Shown here one piece after another: positions 58,591 through 64,000 of a stretch of 64,000 nucleotides of DNA (positions are counted from its first letter, which is position 1; every line of letters starts with the position of its first letter). The DNA is taken from positions 13,218,501 to 13,282,500 of the forward strand of contig JAGUCH010000002.1 of assembly GCA_019096065.1 (NCBI GenBank). The letters run 5' to 3'. A model generated the notes under the pieces. It had not been told where the DNA came from. It worked only from the letters and a program-made list of their open reading frames with translations, and made no database searches. The translations under genes were made by a program, and so were the position numbers. This DNA is from Paracyclopina nana. Taxonomy: Eukaryota > Arthropoda > Copepoda > Cyclopoida > Cyclopettidae.

Positions 58591-60631
58591 CTACAGCAAA
58601 GTAGCATTACAGGGCTCATCCAAGTACAAAGTGGAAAACACATCATTAAAGTATTCAGGGTAGTAGTCACAAGCTCTCTTGCAGTCTGGGCCCCAATTTA
58701 TTTCGAGAATTTGTGGAATCATCTTTGTCTTGTCGTGGTTCCATTTCAACATCAGGTCACATGCGTACATGGCTCTTGACTGGGCATTGTGTGCTATCCC
58801 TTGAGGAGGCTCCAACTTGCACGCGCCCTCAAAGACTTGCTTGAACATGTCAAAGATGCTGGCTTGGATGTCACTCCATTGGAAATTGGGATATTGCGCC
58901 TCAAACTGCTGAATGAAATCTTGGCAAAACATTTGCTGCAAATCGGCTCCTTCCGTGTAGTTCATGACAGTGAAGTGCTTCTCATACACGTCAAACATGT
59001 TGAGTTCGAATTTTTGGTTGGCAAACCGCAGCCAAAATCTGTTGTATGCATAAGCCTTCAAAGGCTTCACACTTCTCAGCAGTAAAATGAAGCGGATGTC
59101 AAATTTGACTGGGCCTATTTCCGGCCTGAGGAAAAGTACTGGATCCTCGAGGTACTTTTGCACAATTTTAGGTCCGGAAAAGACCAATTTGAGAATGTGC
59201 GAGAGGCTTTGAGTGACATGAGTGTCAAGACCTCTGGCTAGGTTCCAAGGCTTCACAATCCAATGGTTGTCCAGTCCGTGATGCTCCCTATGCTGGAAGT
59301 AGCTCACAAATTGAGCCAACTCAGTTTTGAGGTTGTAGGTGGTTGGCAGCCATTCAGGCTCATTCTCGCCAGTTTTCCTCATCCTTCGGCAAATGATGCA
59401 TATCAAGTCTTTGATGGTGAGAACATGCTCAAATGGAAACTGGTTGATCCGTTTCCCGGGAGACTCGAGGGCAAACTCTGCAAATTGCTTGAAATGGCTG
59501 GTTAACCAGAGGATATCTGCTTCTTGAGGATCATCGACCATTTCGAAACGTGGATGGGTGAGGTTGCGGCCAATGTGAACATATTCAGCATAAACTCTGA
59601 TTTTCCTCTCTGCAGGCAATTCCTCAATTTTGACGTCATCATCTGCCAAAGTCTCGTTCGTTCGGCTGGAAGCAAAAAACTCAGCCTCTGGTTCTTCCTG
59701 CTTCCAATCAACACCAGACATTTCAGCCTCGTTCCAAATGTTGAGCAAGGCTTTCCTTGCCAAAGGTTCTTGCGCTTCTGGACCTTCGAGATAATCTCTG
59801 GTAATTTCCTCTTCACACATAACATCTTTGATGGGAAAAAGCAATGAGTAAGAGCAACCTAAAACACAAAATTTACCAAGAAAACTTTGAATTTACTTTT
59901 GAAGGCTACCTTCAAGCATTGAGAAGAAGGGGACAAGTCTGAAATTGAAGCCTTCATCCTTATGTTGAATCCTGGAGCCAAACTCGTCCAGTATGTACCA
60001 TACAGGCATGCGATCCTCGACTGTGGCTGCGCTACCAATGCTGTAAGTTTGAGCAAATCTCCATTTGGCATCCATTACAAGTTCAAGCAATTCTTCAGTC
60101 TCGGTTGAGTCATCCAGGTCAAACAAGTTTGCCATCCTTTCCAGCAACCCAGGAATTTGCTCCAACTGATGTCTGGCCGAATCCGGACGAAAGGTCCAAG
60201 CATGATCAACAAGGTAGATACTATTCAGAGAAGCAAACATTAAAGCCTTTTACTAGCAGGTTTTAAAAAGTCGTATGCGCTTTTACTGTTTTCCGTCATT
60301 GGCTTTGACTCCTTCCTCGTCGTTGACAATGACCTTCCAACTGAAATTATCCTCTCCGTGGTCCACTTGCATAAGCGAAAACGTGAGGCCAGCATCAAAT
60401 ATCTGAAAACATTGAAATTTTAATTCTTATTACTTTTCGTATCAAGCTAAATAGTTTACACTTCAGGGGACTCTTTTGAAATGGAAAGCTTACCCCCTCG
60501 CTTAGTTTTTTGTACAAGGTTGGCCAGAAATGAGCTGGAACGACTGAAGTCTCCAACTGTGCCTTGTGAAGGGCCACAAAATGGTGAAAGGGGTCAATTC
60601 CATTGACCAAAGTTCCGTTTTCAGAAGCCAT
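58591..60631 (-). CDS. TTLL12: Tubulin-tyrosine ligase-like protein 12
   Basis: TTL-domain protein with an N-terminal SET-like region. In vertebrates it lacks clear ligase activity and affects tubulin modification, mitosis and RNA-sensing. Exons 60631-60494, 60402-60287, 60220-59910 and 59858-58591 join in phase to 610 residues (human about 644). The N-terminal part has VDHAWTFRPD and the jelly-roll-like region. The TTL domain includes WIVKPWNLARGLDTHV, RPEIGPVKFDIRFILLL and the final ILEINWGPDCKRA, where active TTLs carry the ATP and metal ligands. A minus-strand AATAAA at 58569-58574 lies 17 bp after the stop. Confidence 0.95.
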
Positions 60632-60889
60632 GCCGCTTTGTTTACATAACAAAAGCGCAGTGACATCTGTTAAATAATTGAGAAAAATATTTTTCGGGAA
60701 AAAGCCTTAAAACCATTAAGTAAGGTTTTGAATTTTTTGAACACTTTTCCTTCAAAAATCATCAAGTTGATTGATGTTGAGAATTATCTGAATCTTTCAC
60801 GTTGGCTTGCCTTTTTTGTGAATTTTTTGGCATTTTGCTCAAATGCAGTCTGGTAACTACCGTGGGCCTGCATTCCAAAGAAAGTGATG
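60632..60889. other. 5' flank of TTLL12
   Basis: Short non-coding stretch that probably holds the TTLL12 promoter. Nothing specific is recognised. Confidence 0.35.
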
Positions 60890-61810
60890 TGTATGTGTAG
60901 TGCAACCTCTCATGCGTGAATAAGTGTGTTCGAGGGATGCCTATACCAGGAACTACAAACAGAACGCACGCAAAACTACAAATAACGGACGCGCACATGG
61001 ATCTACAAAACTTTTTTTTATTAAACCAACCTCATATGGACCTACACTGAACCAAGCGCACCCAAGCTACATTTAACAGATACGCACATGAACCTACATA
61101 AAAAGCTGTTAGCACAATGAACACTGATGATTCGCACATGAAACTACATTTGACTAAACGCACGGACTATTTGTACTTTTTTGACTAATTGGACTTTTTG
61201 GTCAATTGGCTTTTCTGCCCTCTCAAACTTTTAGAACTTAATGAACAATTTGGACTTTTTTGACTATTTCAACTTTTCAAATGTTAAGAACTATTTGGAC
61301 TTATAGGACTATTTGGACTTTTTTGACTAATTGGTTTTTTTGGTCTATTGAATTTTCTACCTTTTCAAACTAGTCAAAATAGTCAAAAGACCAAAAGGTA
61401 CAAATTGTCAAAAAAGTTCTCAAAGTTTGAAAAGGTAGAAAAGTCAATAGATAGCATAATTATTCGGTAAATCCACTCATATTTAGTTAAAAGTAGGCGA
61501 TTTTTAGCTAAAAATAGTACTTGAAATTGATAACCATCATTAAAAAGTTTTTTTTTACTATTTAAGGATAGTCTTACTCTTGTGGATTCTTGTGCACTTG
61601 GTATTGTATATTAATGTGCGTTCATTCTGTTGCTCAAGTGCTCTTTGATTTGCTTGTAGTTTAGTGTGCGTATCCGTCATTTGTAGTTCATGTGCTGTTA
61701 GTTTTATGTAGATTCATGTGCGATTGGGGTTGTTTACATTCTGGGCCAAAAATCTTTGTAGTCTGACGTGCGCACTGTTTTGTAGGTTTATATGCGATCG
61801 GTTGACTGTA
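60890..61810. repeat. Mirrored array of CGCACATGAAMCTACA repeats with pyrimidine-rich core
   Basis: The left arm (about 60955-61175) has five or six copies of a GCACATGAACCTACA-like word, spaced about 25-70 bp. The right arm (about 61655-61800) has five copies in reverse orientation (TGTAGDTTCATGTGCG). The core (61180-61450) repeats TTTGGACTTTTTTGACTAATTGG and carries an internal inversion of CTACCTTTTCAAAC (near 61365 and 61425). The right arm reaches to about 60 bp from the TRPA-like start codon and overlaps its probable 5' UTR. Foldback element or mobile repeat; termini not determined. Confidence 0.6.
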
Positions 61811-61867
61811 GGACAAAGTACGCGCCCCCTGTTCGAGGCCGCGCCTCTATTTGAAGTGTCTAAAAAT

Positions 61868-64000
61868 ATGTCTGAAAAGAAAAAACGGCCACACTTCGGC
61901 CTCTCCCAGCGCATGAACAGTTGCATTGGTGTGCCTCAAGAAGAGATCCTTGTGGCTCTGGAGGACGAAAATCTTCAGCTGTTTGCTGACCTTGTCAACG
62001 AGGATGAGCTGGACGTCAATCACGAATATGTGGAACGTAACTGCTCAACCTTGCTTTACCTGTGTGTCTCGAGCGGAAGAGTGGACTTCACGAGGGAAGT
62101 TTTGCGTAGGAGAGATGTCAATCCCAATGTGCCGCACAAAATCCTCAAGAAATACCCATTGCACCAAGCTGTTGAGGATGGCAATGTTGCCCTGGTTGAC
62201 CTACTTCTCAAGGCCGGAGCTGACATCAATGTCAAGATGGAAAATGGAAACATGCCCCTACATTTGGCTGCTGTGAGGTCAGCAGCTAAGTGGGCGAAGG
62301 ATGCTCAAGAGCAAGTCCAGAGGGATTTTGTCTTGATCACAAAAATGCTCTTGAGCGTGCCTGGAGTCAATGTGGACTACAAAAACAACATTGGAGTCAC
62401 ACCACTCTTCTTTGCAGTTGACAAAGGCACTGAGCAAGTGGCCAGAGAATTGCTGCTGAAAAGGGCTTGTATCAATGTTGAAGTCGATGGTGACACCATT
62501 GAGGAAAAGATTGAGGAGAAAATGCCAGCTGTCCTTGAAGGCCTGGAGCTCACTTACAACAGGAGAGACAATGATGCCATTGAAAACAAGCTCTTTCACT
62601 TGTTATACTTTGAAAACTATGATCCTGGCAAGTTCATCGAAGCCTGGAAGGAGGCTGACGAAGGAAACAATAACAGAGTCAACGTGGATGCTGACAATGG
62701 CACCTACACTTTTCTCCAGTATTGTGCTGATCAAGTAAGTCTAGTCGATGCATAAAAATTAACATAATTATTCAAATCAACTTCAAGGGACTGGATAAAA
62801 TTGTGAGATTTCTGCTGTTTGAGAAGGGAGCCTCCCCCAACAAAATGTGCTCCAACTACTTGATTCCTCCCTTGGCATTGGCAGGTCATCATGGCTACTA
62901 TAAAGTCATCAATGTCTTCAAAGAGTTGGCCCTCACCCACCCCAAAATATATGTCAACTTTGCTGCCAAAGACAAGATCAAGGCAGAAAATATACTGCAC
63001 AAGGTCATCAAGGGGGAATCGAAGTCATCTGTCAATTCAGATTTCAGGGATTATGATCGTTGTCTTGATGCTCTGCTTGAAGATCGTCCTGCTTTCAGAA
63101 AATTGATTTTGCCTGCCGTCAATGCCACCGACCAAATGGGCAACACTCCGATGTACGCAGCATTGCTATTTACTGTTCTTTTATTTACTTAAATTGTCTC
63201 TCCATTATAGACATATTGCTGCTCAACTGGGCAAAGAAGCGGCCGTGAGGAAACTGTTGAGGTGCGAGGCCAATATAGGCATAAAAAACAAAAGAATGGA
63301 GACGCCCATCACTTTCATCTCCCCCACTGTAATGGAGGAATTCCTCGACGAATGCCTTCAAGATCATGGACTCATCACGGATGATACCTTCCAAATCACC
63401 TTCAAGTACTCCTTTTTGGGGCCACCCTTAAATACCAAGTCACTATTCAATCATCATGATAAAGATCATTCTGCTGGAGGAGAAACTGATGCTCTCGAAT
63501 TCAAAGGTGGCTCCTTTGATGAAGATGGCCAAGAAGAAGAAGAAGATGATCTGGGCCAGGATTTGCCCGAGGCTGAGCCGTTGTGGTACCTAAGCCAGTC
63601 TTTGGACCATCGGAGGCTGCTTGCGCATCCGGTCATAACCAGTTTCCTTTGCCTCAAATGGAGACGAATCAGACCGTATTACTACGTCAACTTGATGATT
63701 TACCTGCTATTTCTCTCTTGTCTGACCTCCTACCTCCTCATGGCCAACTTGAGCGAAGAAAACAGCAATGACCTCACCGGACTACGATGGACAACTCTTG
63801 TTCTCGCCTCCTTGCTGGCAATGAGGGAATGCTTTCAAGCTCTGGTCTCTCCCAGGAGGTACATTTTCAATTTGGAAAACATCATGGAGGTCATCATGCT
63901 TGGAATCTCCATCTACCTGACCCAAGAGATGATGACAACCTCTCAGCACCATAGAAACTTGGCAGCTGCCGCCATTCTCTTGGCATGGACAGAAATGTTC
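61868..64000 (+). CDS. TRPA-family ion channel (painless/pyrexia-like), 5' part
   Basis: Cation channel subunit of the thermo- and mechanosensory TRPA group. Exons 61868-62734, 62788-63152 and 63211 onward; the gene leaves the window. The start MSEKKKRPHF is preferred over ATG 61718, because the earlier frame reads through repeat DNA. Ankyrin repeats fill about residues 20-480 (KYPLHQAVEDGNVALVDLLL, MPLHLAAVR, and after splicing NTPIHIAAQLGKEAAV). An acidic stretch (DEDGQEEEEDDL) precedes the first helix (VNLMIYLLFLSCLTSYLL). Helices S2-S4 begin with WTTLVLASLLAMRE and the NLENIMEVIMLGISIYL sequence. The splice at 63152/63211 was set by restoring an ankyrin motif. Subfamily not resolved. Confidence 0.88.

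Noticed and set aside
61718..61867. Extended N-terminus of the TRPA-like channel from the ATG at 61718
   Set aside because: The added 50 residues are translated repeat-array DNA and do not resemble channel sequence. The ATG at 61868 precedes the recognisable protein.

Overview
The window is nuclear DNA from an animal, most likely an arthropod. The evidence is short GT-AG introns (often 50-70 bp), a long Toll receptor with the invertebrate multi-cysteine ectodomain, a painless/pyrexia-like TRPA channel gene, BEL/Pao and hAT-type elements, and single-copy animal housekeeping genes. A crustacean is possible, but nothing here fixes the taxon.

Layout. 1.7-7.7 kb: a seven-exon Toll-type receptor on the minus strand with a very divergent TIR domain. 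7.7-15.2 kb: mostly non-coding, with one small secreted cysteine-rich protein gene that has its own TATA box. 15.2-27.1 kb: a compact cluster of ISCA2, EMC7, a small coiled-coil protein, prune phosphatase, kappa GST, OXNAD1-like reductase, an orphan 7TM receptor and a USP25/28-type deubiquitinase. Gene ends here often lie 10-90 bp apart, and two genes on the same strand are only 9 bp apart. 28.2-30.1 kb: a DNA element bounded by inverted repeats. 30.1-44.9 kb: a 7TM-like gene on the minus strand whose second exon is split by a 12.6-kb compound BEL/Pao retroelement. 46-54 kb: a second compact cluster of GUF1, an ER/secretory SDR, RpS14, a ZIP9-like zinc transporter, a zinc-finger protein with a homopolymer frameshift, and a small DCX-like protein. 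54-58.6 kb: nested repeats including a hAT-type MITE. 58.6-60.6 kb: TTLL12. 60.9-61.8 kb: a mirrored array of short repeats. 61.9 kb to the end: the 5' part of a TRPA-like channel gene.

How the genes relate. Most are unrelated housekeeping genes packed together, often head-to-head with about 0.2-0.5 kb of shared promoter (ISCA2/EMC7, GSTK1/OXNAD1, GUF1/SDR, ZIP9/zinc finger) or tail-to-tail. ISCA2, GUF1, GSTK1 and OXNAD1 are mitochondrial in known families, but I see no operon logic beyond the coiled-coil/prune pair.

The most unusual locus is the retroelement. It has three LTRs, two gag genes and one pol. Its outer LTRs match each other but not the middle LTR, and it is flanked by a 5-bp target duplication (AGGTA). 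Removing the insert and one duplication copy leaves the interrupted exon in frame, with an arithmetically exact 359-codon CDS. Coordinates of spliced genes were derived by hand from splice consensus, phase and protein continuity. No database or alignment program was used.
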